A DNA stretch of 64,000 nucleotides from Gemella massiliensis (GCF_900120125.1 NZ_LT635544.1:325458-389457), one strand, 5' to 3'; shown: positions 1-10,130, numbered from the stretch's first letter. Translations and numbers: made by a program. The notes: a model not told the origin generated them from the sequence alone.

Positions 1-957
1 GATATTTACGTTCTTGATGAAATAACGAGTAACCTAGATCTTAAGGCTATAAAGCTAATTTCTACCATTATACAAAATTTGAAAAAAAATGGAAAAACGG
101 TTATTATTGCTGAACATAGAATATACTACTTAAAAGATTTAATAGATAGAATGTACATCATAAAAGACGGTAAAGTCATTCATTCTGTTGGTAAAGAAGA
201 ATTAAATAATTTTGACGGTAGAGCTTGTCAAACAAGACAAATAGATTTGAACAAAGTAGAGCTTGCTACAAGAAAAAGAGTTACAGATGGTAAAGAAAAT
301 TATTTAATGATAAATTCTCTTAGCTACAAGGTAAATAAAAAAAATATAGAAATAAAACGGGAAAACTTTTCAACTTCAAAAGTTTATGCCATTATTGGAG
401 ATAACGGCTGTGGTAAGACTACTTTTGCAAATGCGTTAAGTGGCTTAGTAAAAATTAAATATAATATAGAATTAGCCGGGGAAGTTATTTCTAAAAAAGG
501 TTTGTTAAAAAACACTTTCCAAGTAATGCAGGATGTTAATTATCAGCTATTTACCAATTTAGTGGATAAAGAAATAAAATTGGGTTGTAATAATATAGAA
601 ATGTTTGATAAAATAGTCGATAGTCTGGGTATAAGAAAACTGTTAGGAAGACACCCCAATACATTATCCGGTGGAGAAAAGCAACGGGTAGCTATTGCTT
701 CGGCTCTTTTATCAAAGAAAAAAATTCTTATTTTTGATGAACCGACAAGTGGTTTGGACTACATTAATATGATAGAATTGAGTAAATTAATTCATGAAAT
801 AGGAAAAAGCGATGTAGTTATTTTTATCATAACTCATGATTATGAATTTTTATGTACAGTTGCCGATGAAGTATTGCACTTTGATGAAAACGGGATAAGA
901 GAACGGATTGATCTAAACGTTGAAACAAAAGAAAAAATCTTAAAAATAATGAGTTAA
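1..957 (+). CDS. Double ABC ATPase, ECF/cobalt type, 5' end outside window
   Basis: The reading frame is open from base 1, so the start lies upstream. The visible 318 residues hold the end of one ATPase domain (Walker B DIYVLDE, D-loop SNLD, H-loop IIAEHR) and a complete second domain: Walker A GDNGCGKTT (about 133-141), signature LSGGEKQR (about 222), Walker B ILIFDEPTSGLD and H-loop ITHD. Two fused cassettes with Q-loops of the VMQDVNYQLF kind are typical of ATPases of energy-coupling-factor transporters, which use a separate T protein and substrate-binding S protein. Those partners are not visible; they may lie upstream. A terminator follows the stop codon. The substrate cannot be told from this part. 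Confidence 0.85.
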   Translation, partial: DIYVLDEITSNLDLKAIKLISTIIQNLKKNGKTVIIAEHRIYYLKDLIDRMYIIKDGKVIHSVGKEELNNFDGRACQTRQIDLNKVELATRKRVTDGKENYLMINSLSYKVNKKNIEIKRENFSTSKVYAIIGDNGCGKTTFANALSGLVKIKYNIELAGEVISKKGLLKNTFQVMQDVNYQLFTNLVDKEIKLGCNNIEMFDKIVDSLGIRKLLGRHPNTLSGGEKQRVAIASALLSKKKILIFDEPTSGLDYINMIELSKLIHEIGKSDVVIFIITHDYEFLCTVADEVLHFDENGIRERIDLNVETKEKILKIMS

Positions 958-959
958 AA

Positions 960-995
960 TAAATTCAAAGGGAAAAAAATCTCTTTGAATTTATT
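960..995 (+). terminator. Rho-independent terminator after the ABC ATPase
   Basis: The arms AATTCAAAG and CTTTGAATT pair perfectly around a short AG/A-rich loop. The hairpin follows the ATPase stop codon directly and a T-rich stretch follows it. Confidence 0.75.
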
Positions 996-1072
996 TTGAT
1001 ACACTAAAACAGTTGTCTATTAATGGCTATCATGGTAAAATAAAAAAGCTGAAGTAAAAAGGAGGGATTGGT

Positions 1073-2023
1073 GTGTCATATGCGTCGGATATGAAAAAAG
1101 AATTAACTCTAATAGAAATAACGAAAAAAGAAGAATTTTTATCAGAGTTATCAGCACTTATAAAAATGAATGGTGTTTTAACAATAGCAAATGGCAGACT
1201 AAGCCTTAACTTTCAAACTGAAAATGCCTCAATAGCAAGAAGAATGTTTTCTTTGGTGAAATATTTTTATAATGTTGACGTTCATATTTCGGTGCGAAAA
1301 AAATTAAAATTAAAAAAAAATAATGTCTATATTTGTCGTTTGGAACAAAATGTTAAAGAGATCTTAACCGAGTTATATATTTTAGGTGATGATTATACAA
1401 TGCGTGTGGATATAGCTAATGAATTAATAAATACAGATGAGAAAAAAAGAGCCTATTTACGTGGTGCATTTTTAGCAGGAGGGTCAATAAATAATCCGAG
1501 AACTTCAAGTTATCATATGGAAATTTTTTCATCTTATTTGGAACATATTAAAGAACTCAATGAGTTATTAAATTTTTATAAACTTAACTCAAGAACCTTA
1601 GAGAGAAAAAAAGGTTATATAGTTTATATTAAAGAGTCGGAAAAAATAGCGGAATTTATAAATTTAGTCGGTGCATATCAAGCGTTATTTCAGTTTGAGG
1701 ATGAAAGAATAGTTCGTGATATTAATAACTCCGTCAATAGAATGCAAAATTGTGATATGGCTAATATGAATAAAACGGTAAACGCATCTGCTAAACAAGT
1801 GGAAGATATTAATGTAATAGAAGAGCGGTTGGGACTTGATAATCTTGATGATAAACTTCGTGTTGTGGCAGAAGCACGTTTAAAATATCCGGAGTATCCG
1901 TTAAAAGAAATAGCGGAAATGATAGAGGATGGAAACTTATCAAAATCGGGGCTTAACCACCGTTTTAGAAAAATATCCAAAATTGCAAAAGAACTGAGAG
2001 ATGGAACATATAAGATAAAATAA
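1073..2023 (+). CDS. whiA: DNA-binding protein WhiA
   Basis: This 316-residue protein has the WhiA layout: an N-terminal half related to LAGLIDADG homing endonucleases (RGAFLAGGSINNP near residue 137, with the catalytic acidic residues lost, as usual in WhiA) and a C-terminal helix-turn-helix (YPLKEIAEMI...LSKSGLNHRFRKI). WhiA proteins bind DNA and affect cell division or chromosome segregation in Firmicutes. The GTG start is supported by a strong AAAGGAGGG site just upstream. In many Firmicutes whiA follows rapZ and yvcK; those genes are absent here. It lies 12 bp before a Nudix gene, so the two are probably cotranscribed. Confidence 0.95.
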   Translation: MSYASDMKKELTLIEITKKEEFLSELSALIKMNGVLTIANGRLSLNFQTENASIARRMFSLVKYFYNVDVHISVRKKLKLKKNNVYICRLEQNVKEILTELYILGDDYTMRVDIANELINTDEKKRAYLRGAFLAGGSINNPRTSSYHMEIFSSYLEHIKELNELLNFYKLNSRTLERKKGYIVYIKESEKIAEFINLVGAYQALFQFEDERIVRDINNSVNRMQNCDMANMNKTVNASAKQVEDINVIEERLGLDNLDDKLRVVAEARLKYPEYPLKEIAEMIEDGNLSKSGLNHRFRKISKIAKELRDGTYKIK

Positions 2024-2035
2024 AGGAGAATAGTA

Positions 2036-2647
2036 ATGAGCAAGTGGGATGAACAAATATTGGTCGTGAAAAGAGAAATTTTATTTAATAATGAGGAAAA
2101 TGATTTCTACGGTTTTTTACCAAAAGAAGACGAGAAAGTAAAAAAAATAGTAGATACATTTGAACATTACGAAGTAAAACGTCGTGGCGATATGGAAGAA
2201 AATCCAAAATATAAGCAACTTATCGGTTATGTGTTGGTAAAAGATAAAATAACTAAAGAAGTATTAGTATATCGTCGTCTGGTAGGAGGCGGTGAAGCAA
2301 GACTTCACGGGAAAGCATCTGTAGGAATTGGCGGGCATATGAACGAAGTAGCAGGAAAGACAATATACGAGATGTTAAAAGTTAATGCGGCAAGAGAATT
2401 GAACGAAGAGGTAGGAGTAGATGAGGATTACGCACTAAAAAATCTTCATTTTGTAGGCTTAATAAATGATGATAAAGAAGTTGTCGGTCAAGTACATGTC
2501 GGAGTAGTTTACACTTGTGAAGTTGATAAAGATAAAGTCGAAGTTAAAGAAAACGATACGCTTGTTATAAAGTGGGATAATACGGAAGAAGCACGTGCTG
2601 AAGAAAATTACGAAACATGGTCGGCATTTTTAAAACCGATAATGTAA
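2036..2647 (+). CDS. Nudix-family phosphoesterase-like protein
   Basis: The 203-residue protein carries a recognisable Nudix box: GGHMNE, then after a short insertion AARELNEEVGV (about residues 100-130). The REXXEE core supplies the metal-binding glutamates that cleave nucleoside diphosphates linked to another moiety. The N-terminal part (MSKWDEQILVVKRE, then YVLVKDKITKEVLVYRR) matches a Nudix subgroup with an extended first strand region. The substrate is unknown. It has a good GGAG ribosome site and sits 12 bp after whiA. A Nudix gene (yvcI) also neighbours whiA in Bacillus, although there it precedes rapZ. Confidence 0.8.
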   Translation: MSKWDEQILVVKREILFNNEENDFYGFLPKEDEKVKKIVDTFEHYEVKRRGDMEENPKYKQLIGYVLVKDKITKEVLVYRRLVGGGEARLHGKASVGIGGHMNEVAGKTIYEMLKVNAARELNEEVGVDEDYALKNLHFVGLINDDKEVVGQVHVGVVYTCEVDKDKVEVKENDTLVIKWDNTEEARAEENYETWSAFLKPIM

Positions 2648-2656
2648 CAATATTAT

Positions 2657-2713
2657 AAAGAAAGCTAGTCGGGTAAAAATAGATTTTGCTGTTTTGCCCA
2701 ACTAGCTTTTTGT
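2657..2713 (+). terminator. Terminator after the whiA-Nudix unit
   Basis: Long arms AAAGCTAGT-GGGTAAAA and TTTTGCCC-ACTAGCTTT form a near-perfect stem of about 17 bp, followed by TTTTTG and AT-rich sequence. Confidence 0.85.
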
Positions 2714-2841
2714 ATATATTTATATATAAAATATTATTTGTTGCTAATTCTATAGTGGTGGTAACCTTAAAAAATCAACCACAAAGGATAGAAACGAGCC
2801 TAATAACAATGTTTGTAAAATAATATATATTTATAATTACG

Positions 2842-2870
2842 TTGGTTTGGGTAAAAAAATTTGTTATAAT
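2842..2870 (+). promoter_or_regulatory. SigA-type promoter for sbcDC
   Basis: TTGGTT and TATAAT are spaced 17 bp apart just upstream of sbcD. The -10 box lies downstream of the first possible in-frame TTG codon, so that codon cannot be the translation start. The GTG near 2901 is favoured. Confidence 0.6.
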
Positions 2871-2900
2871 AATTATATTAAATATAGCGGAGGAATTGGT

Positions 2901-4037
2901 GTGAGAATATTACATACAGCCGATTGGCATATTGGGAAAAAATTACAAGGGATTAGTCTACTGGAAGACCAAGAATATATTATTAATCAAATTATTAATC
3001 AAATAGAGAAATATCATCCGGAATTACTTATTATTGCGGGTGATTTATACGATAAGAGTATCCCGAGTAAAGAGGCAACGCATTTGCTACAACAAGCACT
3101 TTCCGATATTAATATCAAACATAATTTACCGATTGTTGCGATTAGCGGTAATCATGATAGTAGAGAGCGACTTTCGGTAGGAGAGGCGTGGTTCAGTCAG
3201 CATAATTTCTACTTACATACAACACTTGAGCAAAGTTTTAAAAAAATAACATTTGATAATGTAGACATGTATTTGTTACCATATTTTGAGCCGTATGAAG
3301 CAAGGGAGTATTTTAACGATAATACACTTGATACACATCATAAAGCGACTAAGAGAGTTGTTGATGAAATATATAGTACGATGAGTGAGAAGAATATTAA
3401 TATTCTTGTTGCACATACTTTTGTTGCCGGTAGTTTGGAAACCGACTCCGAACGTGAAATTTCTGTCGGTACCGTAGAAAATGTGGCAGTTGATGTTTTT
3501 GAAAAATTTGATTATGTGGCACTTGGACATCTTCATAATCCGAATGCGTGTAATGAAGAAAAAATAAAATATAGCGGTAGTCCGTTAGCATATTCATTTA
3601 GTGAAGCAAAACAAATAAAAGGGACAAGGCTTATTAATATTACGAAAAATTCATTTGAAGAACAGTTTTTACCGTTGGAACCACTGCGAAAGCTACATAA
3701 TGTAGTGGCGGATTATAGCGAAGTAATGACTAAGGAGTTTCAAAAAAACTTTAATTTTAAGAATGATTTTTTTAGTATGGAACTTAGCGGATTGGACGGT
3801 ATAACAGATCCGATGCCAAGAATACAGGCAATGTATCCCAATACCCTATTATTAAAGAAAAAAACAAAAAAAGAAAATAACGAAAAAGAAAGTTTAACCA
3901 AAGAAATGTTATCAAAAACTCCGTTAGAACTTATAGAAAATTTTTATAAAGAAGAAGTTAGTGGAGAACTTACATATATTCAGAAAAAAACACTGGATAA
4001 TATTTTTAAGGCGGTGAATAGCGATGAAACCAATTAG
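2901..4037 (+). CDS. sbcD: Exonuclease subunit SbcD (Mre11 homologue)
   Basis: The protein, about 378 residues from the GTG at 2901, carries the Mre11/SbcD phosphoesterase motifs in order: HTADWHIGKK, AGDLYDKSIPS, ISGNHDS, VAHTFV and LGHLHNP. These bind two metal ions. A C-terminal capping domain follows. With SbcC it forms the SbcCD complex that opens hairpins and trims DNA ends during repair. GCGGAGGAA precedes the GTG; an earlier in-frame TTG overlaps the promoter and is unlikely. The last 14 bases overlap sbcC in another frame, which suggests translational coupling. Confidence 0.95.
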   Translation: MRILHTADWHIGKKLQGISLLEDQEYIINQIINQIEKYHPELLIIAGDLYDKSIPSKEATHLLQQALSDINIKHNLPIVAISGNHDSRERLSVGEAWFSQHNFYLHTTLEQSFKKITFDNVDMYLLPYFEPYEAREYFNDNTLDTHHKATKRVVDEIYSTMSEKNINILVAHTFVAGSLETDSEREISVGTVENVAVDVFEKFDYVALGHLHNPNACNEEKIKYSGSPLAYSFSEAKQIKGTRLINITKNSFEEQFLPLEPLRKLHNVVADYSEVMTKEFQKNFNFKNDFFSMELSGLDGITDPMPRIQAMYPNTLLLKKKTKKENNEKESLTKEMLSKTPLELIENFYKEEVSGELTYIQKKTLDNIFKAVNSDETN

Positions 4038-7000
4038 ATTAGAATTACAGGAGTTTGGACCATATAAACATGAAATAATAGAATGGAGTAAAATAATAAA
4101 TGAACCGATATTTCTTATAACAGGAAAAACCGGTGCAGGAAAATCAACTTTGTTTGATGCAATGGTTTATGCACTTTATAACAAAACTAGCGGTGGTAAG
4201 AATATTGATAGCTTACGCTCAAAAACTGCCGATGATAAAATTAAGACAAAGGTTATTTTTGATTTTGAGATAAAAGAAAAACGCTATCGTTTAGAAAGAA
4301 CGTTAGCGTATCTTAAAAAAGGAAACAGGTCGCTAACACCCGGTAAAGTTGAATTTATGCAAATAAACGGCGATAATATAAAAGTTATTGCGAGTAAAGA
4401 AACAACGGTGAATGAAAAAGTGATAGAACTGTTAGGGCTTGATGATAAACAATTTTGTCAAATTATAATTTTGCCACAAGGAGAATTTAAAAAGCTGTTA
4501 CTCTCAAAATCATCAGAAAAGGCTGCAATTTTACGCTCATTATTTAATACTTATTTATACCAAAAATTTGTAGAAAAATTACAAAATTACGCTAAAGAAT
4601 TAGCGAGTGAATACAAGGTAAAAGAAAAAGAATTGATAAATAGATTTAGTCATTTTAAATTTTCAAATAAGTTGGAAGAGGTAGAATATCTCCAAGAAAA
4701 TAGTTTTGATAATTTAAAAGAGGAGCTTAAAAAACAAGAACAAGAAAAAAATAATTTAGATCAAGACTTAAAAGAAAAAGAAATGGAGTTTTTAAAACTT
4801 CAAAATAAGTATTTAGAGTTAGGTAAAGTAGATGATAAGTTTATTCAGTTGGATAATTACAATAATGAATATGAAAACTTACAGGCTAAAGAAGAAAATA
4901 TTGCAAACCTTAATCAAATAATAGAGAAATTAGAAGAATTGGGGAAAAATAAACATAAAATAGAGTTGTATTATACTTTGTTGGAAAAAATAAAGAACGA
5001 AAAAGATAAAAGCGAAGAATTAATAAAGAAAAAAGAAAATTATATTAAGGAATTAGAGAAAAATAATAATTTAGGAGATTATTTAAAAAATATTGCCGAA
5101 ACAAAAGAAAAAGAATTAGAGTATGTAGAAGAAAGAAGTTATTTTTACAATAATATTAACAGCTATAAGGAAGCATTTTTTGATGAAAAAAAATATCTTT
5201 TGGAAATTAGTAATTTAGAAGCTGATAAGAACAAACTTAGGGAATATAAAATAGGTTTGGAAGAACAAATCGCTAAACAAAAGGAAATAGAAGAAGATAA
5301 TATCGTAGTGGAAAAAGAATTCAATAATATTAAGCTGGAAATTTTAAAGAAAGAATATGAAGTAGAAAATTTGGAAAATTATTATAACTTAACAACAGAA
5401 ATAGAAAATAAATTAAAAAAAGTTAAGGCTGATAAGACTAAATTAGAGGGGTTACTAATAACTAAAAAAGAGTTGGAAAATAAAGTAGCTGAAATAGAAA
5501 AAAATAAAAATAGAGAATTAATAAATAATTTAGTGGAGAAACTTCATATTGGTGATGATTGTCCACTTTGCAAGCAAAAGATAAAACATCTTCCCAAAAA
5601 AGAAAATGTAGTTCAGTTAGATTCTAATTTTAAAGATGAGTTGGAAAATATTACAAGGGAAATAATAAAATTGGAAACAACATTCCAAAAAAATAAAGAA
5701 GATATTTCTGAATTGGAGAAAAAATCTGCTACGCTGAAAATGGAGATAAATAAACAAGCAGCCGAAGAGTTGGAAGAATTAAGTAATAACGAGAGCAGAT
5801 TAAAAGAGAAAAGTGATAAAATAAAACAAAGTTTAAAAAAAATACAAAAAGCTGTAAATGAGTCGGAAAAAGAGATAGTACAATTAGAAGAAGTTTTGCA
5901 AAAAGAACAAAGCTATAAGGAAAAATTATTATCCGCTCAAATTAAAATAAGTCAATATAAAGAAAAAATAAAAGTTAATGTTGATGATTTTGAAAAATAT
6001 TATAATTCGCTACTGGACAGAATAAAAGATTTTCAGAAAAAAGAAAAAATATATATCGAAACAAAAAATAATTTGGTGCTTGCTGATGCTAAATTAGATT
6101 TTGAAATAAAAAATAATATAGAGCAGTTTGAAAAGTTGGAAATTGACAAAAGTAATTTAACAGAAGAATTTAATAATTCAAAATTAAAACAATACTATAA
6201 TAGTATTGAAACTGCCAATGATAATTTGTCTGAAATAAAAAAATTAGAGGAATACCGTTTAACGGTAAAAGAATATAATAATAACGTAAATATGTTATTG
6301 AATAATATTGAGAGATTGAAAAAAGAACTGCTAGGAAAACAACGCCCACAGTTGGAACAAATAAAACTAGAATTGGACAAAAAAGGAAATTCCTTAGAGG
6401 AAATAAAGAAAGAAGCGGTTGTCCTTGAAACAATTTTTAACACAAATAATGAGTTGTATAATGCTTTACTGGGTGAATATAATATATGGAAAAAAGATGT
6501 TGGTAACAGCAACGAAATTATCCATTTAAGTAATGTTATCAGCGGGAAAACCGATAACAAAAAATCCCTTGAAACATATGTTCAAGGTTATTATCTTGAT
6601 CTGATATTAGAAGCCGGCTCAAGGCGATTTTTAAAAATGAGCGAGGGGCGTTACAGTTTTATAAGAAAATTAGAACGTCAAAAAGGTAATGGACTTCAAG
6701 GTTTGGATATAGAAGTATATGACGTTAATTCAAACAGTAACAGAGATGTTAGTTCTCTTTCCGGAGGTGAGTTATTTTTAGCTTCGCTATCCCTAGCATT
6801 AGGACTTGCTGAAATTATTCAGCAAGAAAGCGGCAGTATTTCTCTTGAAACGATTTTTATAGATGAGGGGTTCGGTTCATTAGACAGCGAAACACTCGAT
6901 ACTGCCATCTCAACTCTTATTGAATTGCAGTCATATGGTAGAAATATCGGAATAATATCCCATGTTAGTGAATTAAAAGAGCGGGTACGAGCCGGAGTGG

Positions 7001-7050
7001 AAGTATATTCTGATAATAATTCATCAAAAGTAAAAATAGTAGGTATTTAA
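4024..7050 (+). CDS. sbcC: Exonuclease subunit SbcC (Rad50 homologue)
   Basis: This 1008-residue SMC-like ATPase has Walker A GKTGAGKST near residue 36, two long Lys/Glu-rich coiled-coil arms, a zinc-hook motif CPLC at about 513-516 between the arms, the signature LSGGE near 912 and Walker B TIFIDEGFGSLD near 945. SbcC clamps DNA and drives the SbcD nuclease by ATP hydrolysis; the hook dimerises through zinc. Length and order are as expected for Firmicute SbcC. It overlaps sbcD and ends the operon. Confidence 0.95.
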   Translation: MKPIRLELQEFGPYKHEIIEWSKIINEPIFLITGKTGAGKSTLFDAMVYALYNKTSGGKNIDSLRSKTADDKIKTKVIFDFEIKEKRYRLERTLAYLKKGNRSLTPGKVEFMQINGDNIKVIASKETTVNEKVIELLGLDDKQFCQIIILPQGEFKKLLLSKSSEKAAILRSLFNTYLYQKFVEKLQNYAKELASEYKVKEKELINRFSHFKFSNKLEEVEYLQENSFDNLKEELKKQEQEKNNLDQDLKEKEMEFLKLQNKYLELGKVDDKFIQLDNYNNEYENLQAKEENIANLNQIIEKLEELGKNKHKIELYYTLLEKIKNEKDKSEELIKKKENYIKELEKNNNLGDYLKNIAETKEKELEYVEERSYFYNNINSYKEAFFDEKKYLLEISNLEADKNKLREYKIGLEEQIAKQKEIEEDNIVVEKEFNNIKLEILKKEYEVENLENYYNLTTEIENKLKKVKADKTKLEGLLITKKELENKVAEIEKNKNRELINNLVEKLHIGDDCPLCKQKIKHLPKKENVVQLDSNFKDELENITREIIKLETTFQKNKEDISELEKKSATLKMEINKQAAEELEELSNNESRLKEKSDKIKQSLKKIQKAVNESEKEIVQLEEVLQKEQSYKEKLLSAQIKISQYKEKIKVNVDDFEKYYNSLLDRIKDFQKKEKIYIETKNNLVLADAKLDFEIKNNIEQFEKLEIDKSNLTEEFNNSKLKQYYNSIETANDNLSEIKKLEEYRLTVKEYNNNVNMLLNNIERLKKELLGKQRPQLEQIKLELDKKGNSLEEIKKEAVVLETIFNTNNELYNALLGEYNIWKKDVGNSNEIIHLSNVISGKTDNKKSLETYVQGYYLDLILEAGSRRFLKMSEGRYSFIRKLERQKGNGLQGLDIEVYDVNSNSNRDVSSLSGGELFLASLSLALGLAEIIQQESGSISLETIFIDEGFGSLDSETLDTAISTLIELQSYGRNIGIISHVSELKERVRAGVEVYSDNNSSKVKIVGI

Positions 7051-7251
7051 TTTTAACAAGGGTTATTCATATGTGAGAGATGCCGGATTAAATGTGTAAA
7101 AATATAATATATATAGGGTGGCTATATTCTTGAAATTAAAACTATTGTTGTAAAACCTTTTATCAGGATAACGAAAAAATAATTGAATTTGATATTTAAA
7201 ATAACAGGAAATAATAACAATCTAATTTTAGTATTATGATACGTTTTCTAA

Positions 7252-7280
7252 TTGAAATATGATAAAAAAAGTGATAGAAT
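7252..7280 (+). promoter_or_regulatory. SigA-type promoter for fbp
   Basis: TTGAAA and TAGAAT are spaced 17 bp apart, about 30 bases before the fbp ribosome site. The rest of the 262-base gap after sbcC shows nothing else recognisable. Confidence 0.5.
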
Positions 7281-7312
7281 GATAGGTATAAAACGATTTC
7301 AAGGAGAAAACT

Positions 7313-9259
7313 ATGGATATATCTAGGGAACATTTACGTTTATTATCAAATAATTTTAAAAATATTAATGAAACAATGAGAGAAATTATTAACCTTGAGG
7401 CGATTTTATCATTGCCAAAAGGAACAGAGCATTTTCTTAGTGATATTCACGGCGAATATGAGGCGTTCGACCATGTATTACGTAATGGTTCCGGTGTAAT
7501 TAAAGAAAAATTAAAAGAAGTTTTTGGTAATAGATTGCAACAAAAAGAGTTAAATTTATTGGCAACAATTATCTATTATCCGGAAGAAAAGTTAAATATA
7601 TTGAAAAAAGAATTTACTGAGAACGAATATAAAGAATATCAAAAGATTTTGCTTTTACGTTTATTAGAAGTAACTCAAATAGCGGCACGTAAGTATACAC
7701 GTTCAAAAGTAAGAAAAATTCTACCAAGTGATTTTAGTTACATCATTGAAGAATTGTTATACAAAATGCAAACACGTGATAAAGCTGATTACTATGAGAA
7801 AATTGTTGAAAATATCATTGAATTAGGAGCAGGGGATAAGTTTATTATTGAACTTAGTTTATCTATTCATAAACTGATTATTGACCACCTGCATATAGTG
7901 GGTGATGTTTATGATCGTGGGCCTTATCCTGATAAAATCATGGATCGCCTGCTTAATTATCATTCTGTAGATATTCAATGGGGTAATCATGATATGTTGT
8001 GGATTGGAGCATATTGTGGCGATGCAATTACTATGGCGAATGTACTGAGAATTTGTGCGAGATATGACAATTTGGATATTATAGAAGACAGATATGGAAT
8101 TTCTTTAAGAAGTTTATTAAATCTTAGTGAAACATATTATAAAGATGATCCTTGTAAGGAATTTATGCCGAAATTATCGAAAAATGACGAATTAAAATAC
8201 AGTGAACATGAAATTATGCAAATAGCACGTATGCACAAGGCTATAGCGGTAATTCAGTTTAAATTGGAAAAACAGGCAATTGATGCAAATCCGGAATTTA
8301 ATTTAGGTAGTCGTGCTTTACTTGATAAAATAAACTTTGAGAAAAAAACTGTAGAGGTGCGTGGGAAAACATATCCGATGACGTCATGTAATTTTCCGAC
8401 CGTTGATAGAAAAAATCCTTATAAACTGAGTAAGGAAGAAGAAAAAGTAGTGAAAAAATTAAGAGAGTTATTTACCACCAGTGAAAAATTAAAAAAACAT
8501 ATTGAATTATTTATAAATAAAGGTGCGATGTATAAATGTTATAACGGTAATCTATTAATTCACGGTTGTATGCCGGTTGATGTGAACGGTAATTTCCAAA
8601 CATTTACCTATAGGGGAGAAACTTATACAGGAAAAGCGATGTTGGACTTTTTTGATAAAAAAGTTCGTAGCATTTTTTACAGTAATGATCGAAGCGGTGA
8701 CGGATTATTTTTCTATCTATGGCAAGGGGAATATTCTCCGCTCTTCGGTAAACGTGATATGACTACATTTGAACGCTACTTTATTGAAGATAAGGCTTCT
8801 CACGAAGAAGTAAAAAATGCTTATTATAAATTACGTGATAACGAAGCGTTTTGTATTAAGTTATTAAAAGAATTTGGATTGTCAGAAAGTGGTCATATTA
8901 TTAACGGTCATACACCGGTTAAAGAAACAAAAGGAGAAAATCCGATTAAAGCAAACGGACGCACTATTGTTATCGACGGCGGTATGTCACGTGCTTATCA
9001 TAAAACTACGGGGCATGGTGGATATACATTAACTTATAATTCTTATGGATTGCAGATTATGCGACATGATATATTTCAAAGTAAGAAAAAAGCTCTTAAA
9101 GATGAAACGGATATTGTGTCGACACGTCGTGTTGTTGATAAGAAAGTTGAGCGAAAAACAATAGCTGATACAGATACCGGTCAAGAGATAAAAATACAGA
9201 TAGAACAGCTGAAAGTGTTGCTTGATGCTTATAAAGACGGAACATTAGTTGAAAGATAA
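7313..9259 (+). CDS. fbp: Fructose-1,6-bisphosphatase class 3
   Basis: The 648-residue length and the phosphoesterase motifs DIHGEYEAFDHVL, GDVYDRGPYPD, WGNHDMLWIGA and NGHTPVKETKGENP identify the class 3 (Firmicute-type) fructose-1,6-bisphosphatase, unrelated to class 1 FBPase. It converts fructose 1,6-bisphosphate to fructose 6-phosphate in gluconeogenesis and is cytosolic. AAGGAG precedes the ATG, and it stands alone between a promoter and a terminator. Confidence 0.96.
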   Translation: MDISREHLRLLSNNFKNINETMREIINLEAILSLPKGTEHFLSDIHGEYEAFDHVLRNGSGVIKEKLKEVFGNRLQQKELNLLATIIYYPEEKLNILKKEFTENEYKEYQKILLLRLLEVTQIAARKYTRSKVRKILPSDFSYIIEELLYKMQTRDKADYYEKIVENIIELGAGDKFIIELSLSIHKLIIDHLHIVGDVYDRGPYPDKIMDRLLNYHSVDIQWGNHDMLWIGAYCGDAITMANVLRICARYDNLDIIEDRYGISLRSLLNLSETYYKDDPCKEFMPKLSKNDELKYSEHEIMQIARMHKAIAVIQFKLEKQAIDANPEFNLGSRALLDKINFEKKTVEVRGKTYPMTSCNFPTVDRKNPYKLSKEEEKVVKKLRELFTTSEKLKKHIELFINKGAMYKCYNGNLLIHGCMPVDVNGNFQTFTYRGETYTGKAMLDFFDKKVRSIFYSNDRSGDGLFFYLWQGEYSPLFGKRDMTTFERYFIEDKASHEEVKNAYYKLRDNEAFCIKLLKEFGLSESGHIINGHTPVKETKGENPIKANGRTIVIDGGMSRAYHKTTGHGGYTLTYNSYGLQIMRHDIFQSKKKALKDETDIVSTRRVVDKKVERKTIADTDTGQEIKIQIEQLKVLLDAYKDGTLVER

Positions 9260-9276
9260 TAAGGGTAAATATGAAA

Positions 9277-9332
9277 AAACAAACAGTTGCGGAATAAATT
9301 GTAAAATTTATTTTTGCAGCTGTTTACTTTTA
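9277..9332 (+). terminator. Terminator after fbp
   Basis: AAACAGTTGC pairs with GCAGCTGTTT, and an inner AATAAATT/AATTTATT segment extends the stem. T-rich sequence follows. The -35 region of the next gene lies on the 3' arm. Confidence 0.7.
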
Positions 9333-9341
9333 TTGTATAAT
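9314..9341 (+). promoter_or_regulatory. Promoter for the pentapeptide gene
   Basis: TTGCAG and TATAAT are spaced 16 bp apart and followed by a GAGGTGATG ribosome site before the ATG at 9360. Confidence 0.5.
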
Positions 9342-9359
9342 AGTATGTGAGGTGATGAT

Positions 9360-10055
9360 ATGAAAATAGTTAACCTTGATAAATTAAAAAACATGCTGCA
9401 CAATAGAACTGGTAGATTGAATTTGTCGGATATTATATTGGAAAATTGTGATTTAAGAAACTATGATTTAAGCAATATCGACTTTTCAAATTCTAATTTT
9501 ATTAATGTCCGTTTAGATAATGTTAATTTTTCAAACAGTAGTTTGAAAAATTGTTTGTTAGATGATTGTTCATTAAAAAATGCTAATTTTAAAAACTCTA
9601 ATCTACAAACAGCTTCACTTCGTAGGGCAGATTTAGAAGGAGCGAATATTAGCGGAGCAAATTTATATGGTGCGATTTTAGAGAATGCCAATTTAAAAAA
9701 TATAAAATTTGATAATATGACTAAAAACTTTACATTACATTGCCCCGAAGAGGGAGCATTTATCGCTTATAAAAAATGTATCAATAATTTAATAGTAAAG
9801 TTATTGATACCCGGCGATGCTAAAAGAGTATCGTCAACGATGAATTGTTGCAGATGCGACAAAGCTAAAGTTTTAGAAATAAAAAGTTTTGATGGGACGA
9901 AGCATTACGATGAAGCATGGTCGACTGTTGATAACGACTTTTGCTATAAATTAGGAGAATGGGCTTTTGCCAAAAATTTCAATGAAGATCGTTGGTATGA
10001 TTCAACAGGTGGTATTCATTTTTGGATGAGTGAAGAAGAGGCAAAAGCTTATTAA
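9360..10055 (+). CDS. Pentapeptide-repeat protein
   Basis: Residues about 20-118 are tandem A(D/N)LXX-type pentapeptides (for example NANFKNSNLQTASLRRADLE), which fold into a right-handed quadrilateral beta helix. The C-terminal 110 residues form a separate domain with a Cys pair (NCCRCDKAKVLEI) and a W-rich end (GGIHFWMSEEEA). This resembles the C-terminal domain found after pentapeptide repeats in several Firmicute proteins. There is no signal peptide, so it is probably cytosolic. The role is unknown. Some pentapeptide proteins protect DNA gyrase, but nothing here shows that. Confidence 0.75.
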   Translation: MKIVNLDKLKNMLHNRTGRLNLSDIILENCDLRNYDLSNIDFSNSNFINVRLDNVNFSNSSLKNCLLDDCSLKNANFKNSNLQTASLRRADLEGANISGANLYGAILENANLKNIKFDNMTKNFTLHCPEEGAFIAYKKCINNLIVKLLIPGDAKRVSSTMNCCRCDKAKVLEIKSFDGTKHYDEAWSTVDNDFCYKLGEWAFAKNFNEDRWYDSTGGIHFWMSEEEAKAY

Positions 10056-10130
10056 GACATAAATGGAATAATCTATTATCCATAAAAATTTTATGGTTGG
10101 ATATAGGAAAAATTACTAAGGAGGAATAAT

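Noticed and set aside
2847-2900. N-terminal extension of SbcD from an upstream TTG
   Set aside because: The TTG lies in the promoter, upstream of the -10 box, and the extension has no similarity to SbcD proteins.
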